A stretch of 38,509 nt of DNA, from assembly GCA_009775265.1 (NCBI GenBank), contig VSPG01000008.1, positions 29,214 to 67,722 on the forward strand. The letters are read 5' to 3'. Below, in pieces: positions 1-6,993 of this stretch. The translations under genes and the position numbers were made by a program. The notes below the pieces were generated by a model. That model did no database searches, had not been told where the DNA came from, and saw only the letters and a program-made list of their open reading frames with translations. The DNA comes from Muribaculaceae bacterium (lineage in GTDB: Bacteria; Bacteroidota; Bacteroidia; Bacteroidales; Muribaculaceae). Every line of letters starts with the position of its first letter. The stretch's first letter is position 1.

Positions 1-134
1 GAAGGCGCGTAGCGCCAGGCAGCCGCGTAGCGGCAAGACCCAATGTTAGCCTTAGGCAAAGGCCGCGTAGCGGTCGCGGCCTAAGGTAACCATAGCGCGG
101 CACACCATTCGCAGAGCCGCATCGCGGCGGCTCT
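1..134. repeat. 134-bp direct repeat, copy 1
   Basis: Bases 1-134 recur at 401-534 with an offset of exactly 400 bp and three substitutions (positions 78, 98 and 100 of the unit). The unit contains short palindromes of the type GCCGCGTAGCGGC, an imperfect inverted repeat (45-57 against 79-90, arms around CCTTAGGC/GCCTAAGG with one bulged base), and a hairpin with 8-bp arms AGAGCCGC/GCGGCTCT at 113-134. The window starts inside or at the edge of the unit, so its left boundary is unknown. No protein is credible here. Confidence 0.9.
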
Positions 135-243
135 GTCCTCATGCTTTTCTTACGGGCTTAAAATTAAATTTCCGCCGTATTGAACGTGAGTACGGATAGA
201 ATCGCCGCTACGCGGCTCCGCCTTGCGGGTGGCTGCGTTGATA

Positions 244-283
244 CCCCGGGCTGCGACCGCTGACGCGGCCATTGCCCGGGGCT
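244..283. repeat. 40-nt dispersed hairpin repeat, copy A
   Basis: This 40-nt unit has outer arms CCCCGGGC and GCCCGGGG and an inner CCGC/GCGG stem. The same unit is found at 15867-15906 with two substitutions, 15.6 kb away and between unrelated genes. Unlike that copy it has no adjacent T-run on either strand, so it is less likely to act as a terminator here. It resembles a REP-like dispersed palindromic element. Confidence 0.8.
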
Positions 284-327
284 AACATTAAGACTTGCCG
301 CTATGCGGCTGCCGGGCGCTACGCGCC
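282..327. repeat. Inverted copy of the 46-bp core of the direct repeat
   Basis: Bases 282-327 match the reverse complement of bases 4-49 at 41 of 46 positions, so the same element occurs in both orientations (4-49 forward, 282-327 reversed, 404-449 forward). It carries the palindromic blocks GCCGCTATGCGGC and GGGCGCTACGCGCCC. It abuts the 40-nt hairpin unit on its left. Confidence 0.8.
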
Positions 328-400
328 CATTTTATAGCAATGTATAAATGCGTGTGAGGCAGCGTCAGCGTCGGCGATTCAGGAGCGGTGCCCGGCCGGG

Positions 401-534
401 GAAGGCGCGTAGCGCCAGGCAGCCGCGTAGCGGCAAGACCCAATGTTAGCCTTAGGCAAAGGCCGCGTAGCGGTCGCAGCCTAAGGTAACCATAGCGTGT
501 CACACCATTCGCAGAGCCGCATCGCGGCGGCTCT
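401..534. repeat. 134-bp direct repeat, copy 2
   Basis: Second copy of the 1-134 unit, with three substitutions. Its terminal hairpin (513-520 paired with 527-534) is followed by TTTT on the plus strand and ends six bases before the stop codon of the DUF2752 gene on the minus strand. It could stabilise or terminate transcripts, but on the minus strand no T-run follows, so it is a poor intrinsic terminator for that gene. Confidence 0.9.
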
Positions 535-540
535 TTTGTG

Positions 541-915
541 TCAAAAGAAAGATGTGGCGATGTTGCGGCCTATCCACCATGCTGCGATGGCGGCGGCTAT
601 CGCGAATATGAATGCGGGGCTGCGCAACAGGCGTGCTGCGCCGGCCGGCAGGCGTCCCGCCACGGCATATGCGGCGGCCAAGGGCACGGCGAAGAACATG
701 GCTGCATTGTGGCTCCATGCTTCGGCCACACGTCCGTGCATAAGGGCGTGCAGGGCACGCTGGCTTCCGCACCCCGGGCAGTCGTAGCCGGTGAGCAGCC
801 GGAACATGCAGCGTGGCGACGGCGTGGATTCCGGGTCGACGAAATAGTAATAAACAGCTACGGCGGCCACCGCTGCAAGAGCGATCGCCGCCGTAGATTT
901 GTGTTTGGATGTCAT
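541..915 (-). CDS. DUF2752 family small membrane protein
   Basis: A 124-residue protein with an N-terminal membrane segment (about residues 8-26) and two hydrophobic stretches towards the C-terminus. The block CPGCGSQRALHALMHGR (about residues 45-61), with its CxxC pair, is the signature of DUF2752, whose biochemical function is not established. The gene lies 15 bp downstream of a GYF_2-CD225 gene on the same strand; the two families are often neighbours in Bacteroidetes, which suggests a shared but unknown membrane role. The ATG start gives a normal family length. The stop codon sits just inside the repeat-rich left end of the window. Confidence 0.85.
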   Translation of the reverse strand: MTSKHKSTAAIALAAVAAVAVYYYFVDPESTPSPRCMFRLLTGYDCPGCGSQRALHALMHGRVAEAWSHNAAMFFAVPLAAAYAVAGRLPAGAARLLRSPAFIFAIAAAIAAWWIGRNIATSFF

Positions 916-930
916 ATGCTGCGCTGACGG

Positions 931-1413
931 TCAGAACATCATTGCCATGCTGAGCGGCAGGCTTACGATGCCGAGAGTGATGGCGATGATGACAAGCCAT
1001 TCGGTAGCCCGCGACATGCGTTCGGCGCCGGCATAATCACCGCGGCCGTAGCGCATGTTGGTGATGGCTCCGCATATCACGGCTGCGAAACTGAACGGAG
1101 TGCAGCAGCACAGCGTCAGGATTATGCTCCATGCAAGGAAATTGGCCGGGCGCTCGGGGATTTCGTCCGCTGCCACTGCAGTGGCAGGCGAGGTGCCGTA
1201 GGATACCTCGGTGCTCCGGCCGCCGTAGGCGCCGGAGCCGGTTTCTGCGGCTGCGCCGAACAAGTCGGCCAGTTCCGGCGCCTGGCATGCAGGCATCCAC
1301 TGCGCGAGTCCCTCGTACCACACGGGCGTGGACGCAGGCAGGTGCATGGCTTCGACCTGTTCTTTGCTGTAGGGCCCTTGCTGGACGCCGTTCACATGAA
1401 TCCAGATTTTCAT
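931..1413 (-). CDS. GYF_2 domain - CD225/dispanin membrane protein
   Basis: The 160-residue protein opens with a GYF_2 domain (about residues 2-50: IWIHVNGVQQGPYS followed by PVWYEGLAQWMPA), a predicted peptide-binding fold. A low-complexity Ala/Gly/Ser linker follows, then a CD225/dispanin-type region (about 90-158) with two hydrophobic segments around CCCTPFSFAAVICGA and a loop NMRYGRGDYAGA. The CD225 fold is known from eukaryotic IFITM proteins; bacterial versions have no assigned function. It starts 12 bp downstream of deoC and 15 bp upstream of the DUF2752 gene, so it is probably the middle of a minus-strand operon. Confidence 0.85.
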   Translation of the reverse strand: MKIWIHVNGVQQGPYSKEQVEAMHLPASTPVWYEGLAQWMPACQAPELADLFGAAAETGSGAYGGRSTEVSYGTSPATAVAADEIPERPANFLAWSIILTLCCCTPFSFAAVICGAITNMRYGRGDYAGAERMSRATEWLVIIAITLGIVSLPLSMAMMF

Positions 1414-1425
1414 CTCGGGCGTGTG

Positions 1426-2310
1426 TTAGAAAAATTTTGTTTCCTCGCCGAGGATGTCGCTCAACAGGCCGTTGGCAAGGCTGCTCGCGCCCAGGCGGAA
1501 ATACTCGTTGGTGAGCCATTTCTCTCCAAGCACGGCTTTCACGAGGGTGTAGTATTTCACGGCGTCCTCGGTGGTGCGCACGCCTCCGGCGGCCTTGAAG
1601 CCGACCATTGTGCCTGTCTTCTCGTAATATTCCTTGATGCACTGGCACATCACGTAGGCAGCTTCGAGCGATGCTCCGGGGTAGCCTTTGCCTGTCGATG
1701 TCTTCAGGAAGTCGGCGCCGCAGTAGAGGGCGAGAACGGATGCTTTCTTGATGTCGGCGGCTGTCTTGAGGGCGCCTGTCTCGAGAATTACCTTCATGCG
1801 GGCGTCGCGGCAGGCGTGCTTGAGTTCGATCATTTCGTCGCACACCTCCTCATAGTCGCCGTCGAGGAAATTGCCGAGGTTGAGCACTATGTCGATTTCG
1901 TCGGCTCCGCCTTCCACGGCGAGAGCTGTTTCGGCCACTTTCACTTCTATGAACGACTGCGAGGACGGGAAGCAGCCGCTCACGCAGCACACGTCGACGT
2001 CGCTGACGTCGAGCACCGTGCGCACCACCTGTGCGAAGTTGGGGTAGGTGCAGATGGCTGCCACGTTGCGCAGTTCGGGGTACTGTTCGTCGAATTCGTT
2101 CACGCGCTCGACGAATGCGGCAACGCTGCTGGGCGAGTCGGTGGAGTTGAGTGTGGTGAGGTCGACGGTGTTGAGGAGGAACTTGTGCACCTCCATGTTA
2201 TTGTTTTCTTCGAAGTGGTCTTCAAGAATCTTGGCCACGGCAGCGCTGACTGCCGCATCGTCTTCGACAACCTTGCTGGCTGCGATGGCTTCGTTGTACT
2301 TGTCGCTCAT
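1426..2310 (-). CDS. deoC: Deoxyribose-phosphate aldolase
   Basis: DeoC cleaves 2-deoxyribose 5-phosphate to glyceraldehyde 3-phosphate and acetaldehyde in deoxynucleoside catabolism, in the cytoplasm. At 294 residues this is a long variant with an N-terminal extension of about 40 residues. The Schiff-base lysine is K203 in FLKTSTGKGYPG; the second catalytic lysine is K239 in GFKAAGGVR; the acidic residue lies in EGGADEIDIVLN (about 134-145). It lies 20 bp downstream of the MazG-like gene and is probably co-transcribed from that gene's promoter. Confidence 0.97.
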   Translation of the reverse strand: MSDKYNEAIAASKVVEDDAAVSAAVAKILEDHFEENNNMEVHKFLLNTVDLTTLNSTDSPSSVAAFVERVNEFDEQYPELRNVAAICTYPNFAQVVRTVLDVSDVDVCCVSGCFPSSQSFIEVKVAETALAVEGGADEIDIVLNLGNFLDGDYEEVCDEMIELKHACRDARMKVILETGALKTAADIKKASVLALYCGADFLKTSTGKGYPGASLEAAYVMCQCIKEYYEKTGTMVGFKAAGGVRTTEDAVKYYTLVKAVLGEKWLTNEYFRLGASSLANGLLSDILGEETKFF

Positions 2311-2330
2311 AATCGGGTGTATTTTGGTTT

Positions 2331-2678
2331 TTATTTCAGTTTCATGTTGTTGCGGTGGCGCTGCGCGTCGCGGGCGGTTTTTTTCTCAATGTTGGCTCGC
2401 AGGGCGTCGGCAAGGTCGGTGCCCGTCTGGTTGGCAATGGCGGCGAGCACCCAGAGCACGTCGGCGAGTTCGTCGGCAAGCGCCTCGGCCGGCTTTTCGC
2501 CGGATTTGAAACTCTGGTCGCCGTAGATGCGCGCCATAAGGCGCGCCACCTCGCCCACCTCCTCGGCCAGCACGGCCATGTTTGTAAGCGGCGAGAAATA
2601 GCGTACGCCGGTGGTGCGTATCCAGTTGTCCACCACCGCCTGCGCCTCGCGCAGCCCTATGTCGGCCTTTTGTGTCAT
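2331..2678 (-). CDS. MazG-like nucleotide pyrophosphohydrolase
   Basis: A 115-residue all-alpha NTP pyrophosphohydrolase. The metal-binding EExxE motif is in VLAEEVGEVARL (about residues 37-48), followed by the second acidic helix ADELADVLWVLAAIAN (about 68-83, ExxD). Enzymes of this family hydrolyse nucleoside triphosphates to monophosphates and are often housecleaning; the substrate of this one cannot be told from sequence. It is the first gene of the minus-strand group with deoC. Its ATG lies only 5 bases beyond a strong -7 element, implying a leaderless or nearly leaderless message. Confidence 0.9.
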   Translation of the reverse strand: MTQKADIGLREAQAVVDNWIRTTGVRYFSPLTNMAVLAEEVGEVARLMARIYGDQSFKSGEKPAEALADELADVLWVLAAIANQTGTDLADALRANIEKKTARDAQRHRNNMKLK

Positions 2679-2683
2679 ATCTG

Positions 2684-2714
2684 CAAAGATACGGATATTT
2701 TGCGCATACGCAAA
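2684..2714 (-). promoter_or_regulatory. Promoter of the mazG-like/deoC operon
   Basis: On the minus strand TTTG (2714-2711) is followed after 19 nt by TATCTTTG (2691-2684), matching the Bacteroidetes primary sigma consensus at both elements. The start codon of the MazG-like gene lies at 2678-2676, so transcription would begin within a few bases of the ATG. Confidence 0.8.
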
Positions 2715-2718
2715 ATAT
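2695..2718. promoter_or_regulatory. Perfect 10-bp palindrome over the -33 element (candidate operator)
   Basis: ATATTTTGCG and CGCAAAATAT form perfect 10-bp inverted arms separated by four bases. The palindrome covers the -33 element and part of the spacer of the mazG-like promoter, where a dimeric repressor would block RNA polymerase. No regulator gene is seen next to it. Confidence 0.55.
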
Positions 2719-2824
2719 TTCGGCCCGCATTGAATAAACGTCCTCCCCGGCAGGCGTGTTCACCAGCTTCCGGCTTCCTGCGGCCTCCTCATCCCCTTTT
2801 CGCCTTACAGCTCCGCAAAATTTG

Positions 2825-2911
2825 TCTTTATAGAAATCATTTTGCAAAAGTTATCTTTATAAAAATCATTTTATAAAAACGATTATTGTAAAGATTATTT
2901 TGTTATATTTG
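2825..2911 (+). repeat. Array of three 29-bp imperfect direct repeats
   Basis: Three consecutive 29-base units (2825-2853, 2854-2882, 2883-2911) share the core tTTATAaAaATCATTTT. Units 1 and 2 agree at 23 of 29 positions; unit 3 is more diverged (17 of 29 against unit 2) and ends in the -7 element of the following gene. Each core is also close to an inverted repeat (ATAAAA/ATTTTAT). The position, ending on the promoter, suggests binding sites for a regulator of the AAA ATPase gene. Confidence 0.65.
2904..2911 (+). promoter_or_regulatory. -7 element of the AAA ATPase gene
   Basis: TATATTTG fits TAnnTTTG and lies 20 bases upstream of the ATG at 2932. A TTG at 2886-2888 is the closest -33 candidate but the spacer is only 15 nt, so the upstream element is weak. 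Confidence 0.6.
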
Positions 2912-2931
2912 CAGTCTGAGACAAATCCTGA

Positions 2932-4137
2932 ATGAAATCAATAGAAATGGAAACACTGAAACGACAATACAATATGCTCCTGAAGCATACTTCAACCGGC
3001 CACGTACGCAGTCTCTACAACGAAGTTTCGTGGGGGGCGCGGCTGGTTGGGATAAAGGGTGCCCGCGGCGTCGGCAAGACAACCATGATGCTACAGCGCA
3101 TAAAGCTGGCATTCCCTGACACGTCAAAGGCCCTTTATGTTTCGCTTGACGACATATGGTTTGCCGGCCATAGTCTCCTTGACCTTGCAGAACATGCAGT
3201 ACAGGATGGTATTACCAATCTTTTTATAGACGAGGTTCACCGTCTTCCGGGCTGGGAGAGGCAGATAAAGAATGTATATGACTTTTATCCGACGCTCAGC
3301 ATTGTGTTCACAGGGTCGTCGCTCCTGGTTCTGGACCATTCTGTCGCAGACCTCTCGCGCAGGTGTCTGATGTATTCGCTTCCCGGTCTGTCGTTCAGGG
3401 AGTTTCTGGAATTTCAGGGCATGACATTTCCGAAGCTGACACTTGCCGATATTCTTTATGGCCATGAAAGACTCGCCGGAGAAATATCCGTGGACAAGGA
3501 CATACTAAAATTGTTCAGGCAATATCTCCGTCACGGGTTCTATCCGTTTTACACCAATGAAAGCGAGGCTGATTATCTGACACGTGTCAATAATATGATA
3601 GCAAGTGTCATTGACTATGATATACCGGCGGTGGAGAAAGTAGAGTATGCCACACTTTTGAAAGCAAAGCAGTTGCTGACGATTATGGCCTCGCAAACAC
3701 CATCTCCCCTTAATGCTAAGGTTACGGCAGAAATGCTTGATGTGGCAAAGAACCATCTTATAAAAATCTTGTCTCTTCTCGAACGTTCGCAGATACTAAG
3801 ACTGCTTTATTACAGGTCGGAGCGTAATCCCAAATCAATGTCAAAGCCGCAGAAAGTTCTGCTCGACAACCCTTCGCTCCTTTATGCTATGGGATATGCC
3901 GACACCGGTAAGGTCAGGGAGTCTTTTTTTGCCTCCATGATGGCGAAAGAGCATGAAGTAGCGTATCCCAAAGACGGTGACCTGCTTGTCGACGGCCGGT
4001 ATCTTTTTGAGGTGGGGGGAGCGAGAAAGAGTTTCAAACAAATCAAAGACATCCCCGACAGTTTTGTGGCATCAGATGATATAGAGTTTGGACTTGGAAA
4101 TAAAATTCCGTTGTGGCTGTTCGGATTCTTGTATTGA
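2932..4137 (+). CDS. AAA family ATPase with DUF4143-type C-terminal domain
   Basis: A 401-residue P-loop ATPase. Walker A is GARGVGKTT (43-51), Walker B is NLFIDEVHRLP (about 96-106), and a sensor-like FTGSS follows (about 126-130). The C-terminal part ends YLFEVGGARKSFKQIKD and then GNKIPLWLFGFLY, the typical ending of the AAA/DUF4143 proteins that are abundant in Bacteroidetes. These are mobile, patchily distributed and of uncertain function, sometimes grouped with STAND-like or toxin-antitoxin-like ATPases. The gene is AT-richer than its neighbours and stands alone between a minus-strand operon and a tRNA, consistent with acquisition. An alternative ATG at codon 6 is possible. Confidence 0.88.
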   Translation: MKSIEMETLKRQYNMLLKHTSTGHVRSLYNEVSWGARLVGIKGARGVGKTTMMLQRIKLAFPDTSKALYVSLDDIWFAGHSLLDLAEHAVQDGITNLFIDEVHRLPGWERQIKNVYDFYPTLSIVFTGSSLLVLDHSVADLSRRCLMYSLPGLSFREFLEFQGMTFPKLTLADILYGHERLAGEISVDKDILKLFRQYLRHGFYPFYTNESEADYLTRVNNMIASVIDYDIPAVEKVEYATLLKAKQLLTIMASQTPSPLNAKVTAEMLDVAKNHLIKILSLLERSQILRLLYYRSERNPKSMSKPQKVLLDNPSLLYAMGYADTGKVRESFFASMMAKEHEVAYPKDGDLLVDGRYLFEVGGARKSFKQIKDIPDSFVASDDIEFGLGNKIPLWLFGFLY

Positions 4138-4173
4138 AATATTCCGTCCGTTATACCTGATTTAAGTATACAA

Positions 4174-4207
4174 AAACCGCCGTAGCTCGCGCGAGCTATG
4201 GCGGTTT
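4174..4207 (-). terminator. Intrinsic terminator of tRNA-Pro, perhaps bidirectional
   Basis: The arms AAACCGCCGTAGCTC and GAGCTATGGCGGTTT pair with a single wobble around a short GCGC loop. On the minus strand the hairpin is followed by TTTTTG, so it terminates the tRNA transcript. On the plus strand it lies 36 bases after the AAA ATPase stop codon but with only three Ts, a weaker signal. Confidence 0.8.
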
Positions 4208-4217
4208 CAAGATTATG

Positions 4218-4290
4218 TCGGGGTGAGAAGACTCGAACTTCCGACCTCCACGTCCCGAACGTGGCGCGCTGCCAACTGTGCTACACCCCG
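4218..4290 (-). tRNA. tRNA-Pro (anticodon CGG)
   Basis: Read on the minus strand the sequence folds as a 73-nt tRNA: acceptor arms CGGGGTG and CACCCCG with discriminator A, a D arm GCAC/GCGC, an anticodon stem CCACG/CGTGG enclosing TTCGGGA (anticodon CGG at positions 34-36), and a T arm with loop TTCGAGT. The 3' CCA is not encoded. It stands alone, with its own -7 element upstream and a terminator downstream. Confidence 0.95.
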
Positions 4291-4310
4291 ATTGGCAAAA
4301 ATTGCGACTG

Positions 4311-4318
4311 CAAAGTTA
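4311..4318 (-). promoter_or_regulatory. -7 element of the tRNA-Pro gene
   Basis: TAACTTTG on the minus strand lies 20 bases upstream of the tRNA 5' end. A TTTC about 20 nt further upstream is a possible -33 element. Confidence 0.6.
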
Positions 4319-4466
4319 ATGCTTTTTTTCGCAACGGCGAAAATTTTCATGTATTTTTTCAATATTTGCTTTGTTAAATATCTTTTTGGATTCCGTATTG
4401 CAGGCTATTTGCCTCCTTGTTAATATTTTTTTAGTTGGCCTTCGCCGCCGATACGGAAAAAAAGCG

Positions 4467-4474
4467 TACTTTTG
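4467..4474 (+). promoter_or_regulatory. -7 element of yqeY
   Basis: TACTTTTG fits TAnnTTTG and lies 26 bases before the ATG at 4501. It falls inside the longer open frame that begins with TTG at 4435, so that upstream start cannot be the real one if this promoter is used. Confidence 0.55.
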
Positions 4475-4500
4475 TGGGCTATAAACCTCAACATCAGCAT

Positions 4501-4956
4501 ATGGACTTGTTTGATACTGTCAGCTCCGACATAAAAGCCGCCATGCTCGCGCGCGACAAAGTGCGCCTTGAAGCGCTCCGCGGCATAAAAAAAGAATTCC
4601 TTGAAGCCAAAAGCGCCCCGGGCGCGGCAGGCGGGCTTTCCGACGACGCAGCCATGAAGATTCTCGTGAAGATGGCCAAGCAGCGCCGCGAAAGCGCACG
4701 CATCTACGCAGAGCAGAACCGCCCGGAACTGGCCGAAGCCGAACTGGCTGAAATGGCAGTCATAGAGCAGTATCTGCCGAAGGCGCTGACGCCGGAGGAA
4801 CTCGACGCCGAACTGCGGCGAATCGTGGCTGAAACCGGCGCCAAAGGTCCGGCCGACATGGGCCGTGTCATGGGCGCCGCCACCAAGGCGCTCGCCGGCC
4901 GTGCCGACGGCCGTGCCATCTCCGCCGCTGTAAAGGAGATATTAAACAGTCTCTGA
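4501..4956 (+). CDS. yqeY: GatB/YqeY domain protein
   Basis: A 151-residue protein built almost wholly of the GatB/YqeY helical domain: DIKAAMLARDKVRLEALRGI near the N-terminus, RRESARIYAEQNRPELAEAE in the middle, and KGPADMGRVMGAATKALAGR near the end. The domain is the C-terminal tRNA-binding tail of GatB; the stand-alone form is widespread and thought to bind tRNA, but its role is unclear. The ATG at 4501 was chosen over the TTG at 4435 because it matches family length and lies downstream of the -7 element. serS follows after 37 bp, a fitting partner. Confidence 0.9.
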   Translation: MDLFDTVSSDIKAAMLARDKVRLEALRGIKKEFLEAKSAPGAAGGLSDDAAMKILVKMAKQRRESARIYAEQNRPELAEAELAEMAVIEQYLPKALTPEELDAELRRIVAETGAKGPADMGRVMGAATKALAGRADGRAISAAVKEILNSL

Positions 4957-4993
4957 ATTTGAAATCAAAGGATAACACCTTATAAACCTCATT

Positions 4994-6265
4994 ATGCTTA
5001 CCCTACAGCAAATAAAAGCCGATTCCGACGATATAGTGCGCCGCCTGGCCGTCAAGGGCTTTGACGGACGCAAGGCCATCGACGACGTGCTCGCTCTCGA
5101 CGAGCAGCGCCGCACGCTCCAGCAGCACAACGACACCGAAGCCGCCGAACTCAACTCTCTGGCCGCGCAGATAGGCGCCAAGATGAAAGCCGGACAGCGC
5201 GACGAGGCCGAGGCGCTCAAGCAGCGCGTGGCCACTCTGAAACAGAGCCAGAAGGAGTATGCCGAAAAGCTCGCCGACACCGAGGCGCGCATCCGCGAAA
5301 TCCTGCTCGGGGTGCCCAACGTGCCCTGCGACATGGTGCCTGCGGGTCTGACCGCCGCCGACAACATCGTCGACAAGGAAGGCGGCGTCATGCCTAAGCT
5401 TCCGGAAGGCGCGCTGCCGCACTGGGATCTGGCGAAAAAATACCGTCTCATAGACTTCGACCTCGGTGTCAAGATCACAGGAGCCGGATTCCCCGTATAT
5501 CTCGGCAAAGGAGCCAAATTGCAGCGCGCTCTCATCCAGTTTTTCCTCGACGAGGCGTCTGCGGCCGGCTACCTGGAAGTGCAGCCCCCCTACGTCGTCA
5601 ACGAAGCCAGCGGCATAGGCACCGGCCAGCTCCCCGACAAGGAAGCGCAGATGTACGTCGTCACAGCCGACAACCTCTACCTCATCCCCACGGCGGAAGT
5701 GCCCGTGACGAACCTTTACCGCGACGTGATTCTCGCCGACGCCGACCTGCCCGTCAAGAACTGCGCCTACTCGGCCTGTTTCCGCCGCGAGGCCGGCAGC
5801 TACGGCAAGGACGTGCGCGGCCTCAACCGCCTGCACCAGTTCGACAAAGTGGAAATCGTGCGCATCGAACGCCCCGAGGACAGCTATGCCGCCCTTGAGG
5901 AAATGAAAGACCACGTGCAGGGTCTGCTCGACAAGCTCGGCCTGCCATGGCACATCCTGCGCCTGTGCGGCGGCGACATGAGCTTCACCTCCGCCATAAC
6001 ATTCGACTTCGAGGTGTACTCGGCAGCCCAGGGACGCTGGCTTGAAGTGTCGAGTGTGTCGAACTTCGAGACCTATCAGGCCAACCGTCTCAAGTGCCGC
6101 TACCGCGGCGCCGACAAGAAGACGCGCCTGTGCCACACGCTCAACGGCTCCGCACTGGCCCTGCCACGCATCATGGCCGCGCTGCTCGAGAACAACCAGA
6201 CCCCCGAAGGCATCGTGGTGCCCGAGTGTCTGCGCAAATACACCGGATTCGACATCATCGACTGA
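4994..6265 (+). CDS. serS: Seryl-tRNA synthetase
   Basis: SerRS charges tRNA-Ser (and tRNA-Sec where present) with serine in the cytoplasm. The 423-residue length is standard. The N-terminal long coiled-coil arm that grips the tRNA variable arm spans roughly residues 30-105 and is rich in E, K, Q and A. The class II core follows, with TAEVPVTNLYRD (serine binding), motif 2 ACFRREAGSYGKDVRGLNR, and motif 3 NGSALALPRIMAALLENN near the C-terminus. Its TGA overlaps the ATG of coaX by one base, implying translational coupling. Confidence 0.98.
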   Translation: MLTLQQIKADSDDIVRRLAVKGFDGRKAIDDVLALDEQRRTLQQHNDTEAAELNSLAAQIGAKMKAGQRDEAEALKQRVATLKQSQKEYAEKLADTEARIREILLGVPNVPCDMVPAGLTAADNIVDKEGGVMPKLPEGALPHWDLAKKYRLIDFDLGVKITGAGFPVYLGKGAKLQRALIQFFLDEASAAGYLEVQPPYVVNEASGIGTGQLPDKEAQMYVVTADNLYLIPTAEVPVTNLYRDVILADADLPVKNCAYSACFRREAGSYGKDVRGLNRLHQFDKVEIVRIERPEDSYAALEEMKDHVQGLLDKLGLPWHILRLCGGDMSFTSAITFDFEVYSAAQGRWLEVSSVSNFETYQANRLKCRYRGADKKTRLCHTLNGSALALPRIMAALLENNQTPEGIVVPECLRKYTGFDIID

Positions 6266-6993
6266 TGCCGCTCTACGCAAGCATCGACCAGGGCAATACC
6301 GCCACGAAACTGACGCTGTGGCGCGACACGCAGGCCGTGGAGCGCATAGTGTCGAAAGATTTCGCGGCCGACCGTCTCGCCGCGGCGCTTGCGCGCCACG
6401 GCAGCCTCGACGGCGCTGTCTACTGTTCTGTGCGCGGCCGCGACGATGCGCACTGGCAGGCTCTGCTTGCAGCCTGCCCGCACGCGATGGAACTGACCCA
6501 CGCCACGCCGCTGCCCATAGCCCTGAACTACGCCACGCCGCACACTCTCGGGCTCGACCGCATAGCCGCCGCTGCCGGAGCCGTGGCCGCCTATCCCGGG
6601 CGTCGCTGCCTGGTGGTGGACATCGGCACTGCCGTGACCTACGACCTCGTGGGGCCCGACGCGGCGTTCCACGGCGGCAACATCGCCCCCGGCACAGGCA
6701 TGCGCCTGCGTGCGCTGCACGCCTTCACGGCCGCGCTGCCCGAAGTGAGTTCCGACGGCCCTCTGCCCGAGTGGGGCGAGGATACGGCCACGGCCATGCG
6801 CTGCGGAGCGCTGCGGGGCATAGCGGGCGAGTTAAGCCATTACCGCAGCCTGCTGCCTGCCGACAGCCTCGTGCTCCTCACGGGCGGCCGTGCCGGCACC
6901 ATCGCGCCGCTGCTCGATTTCAGCGTCATCACCGACCACGACCTCGTGGGCAAAGGACTTATAAGCATACTCAAGCATAATGAAAATAACTAA
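6265..6993 (+). CDS. coaX: Type III pantothenate kinase
   Basis: CoaX phosphorylates pantothenate in the first step of coenzyme A synthesis. The 242 residues show the ASKHA-fold signatures: DQGNTATKLTLW (8-19, phosphate 1), TLGLDRIAAAAGA (about 94-106, with the pantothenate-site aspartate), VVDIGTAVTYD (about 117-127, phosphate 2), and GGNIAPGTGMRLRALH. A longer open frame extends upstream through serS, but homology begins at the ATG at 6265, which overlaps the serS stop. Its 3' end overlaps the next gene by 14 bp. CoaX needs a monovalent cation and is insensitive to CoA feedback in characterised members. Confidence 0.96.
   Translation: MPLYASIDQGNTATKLTLWRDTQAVERIVSKDFAADRLAAALARHGSLDGAVYCSVRGRDDAHWQALLAACPHAMELTHATPLPIALNYATPHTLGLDRIAAAAGAVAAYPGRRCLVVDIGTAVTYDLVGPDAAFHGGNIAPGTGMRLRALHAFTAALPEVSSDGPLPEWGEDTATAMRCGALRGIAGELSHYRSLLPADSLVLLTGGRAGTIAPLLDFSVITDHDLVGKGLISILKHNENN

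Noticed and set aside
2825..2911. CRISPR array
   Set aside because: The 29-bp units are contiguous, with no unique spacers between them, imperfect, and no cas gene is present.
4223..4423. Small open frame on the plus strand over the tRNA
   Set aside because: It reads through the complement of tRNA-Pro and has no coding character.
4435..4500. N-terminal extension of YqeY from a TTG codon
   Set aside because: The -7 element lies inside this stretch and the family N-terminus begins at the ATG at 4501.
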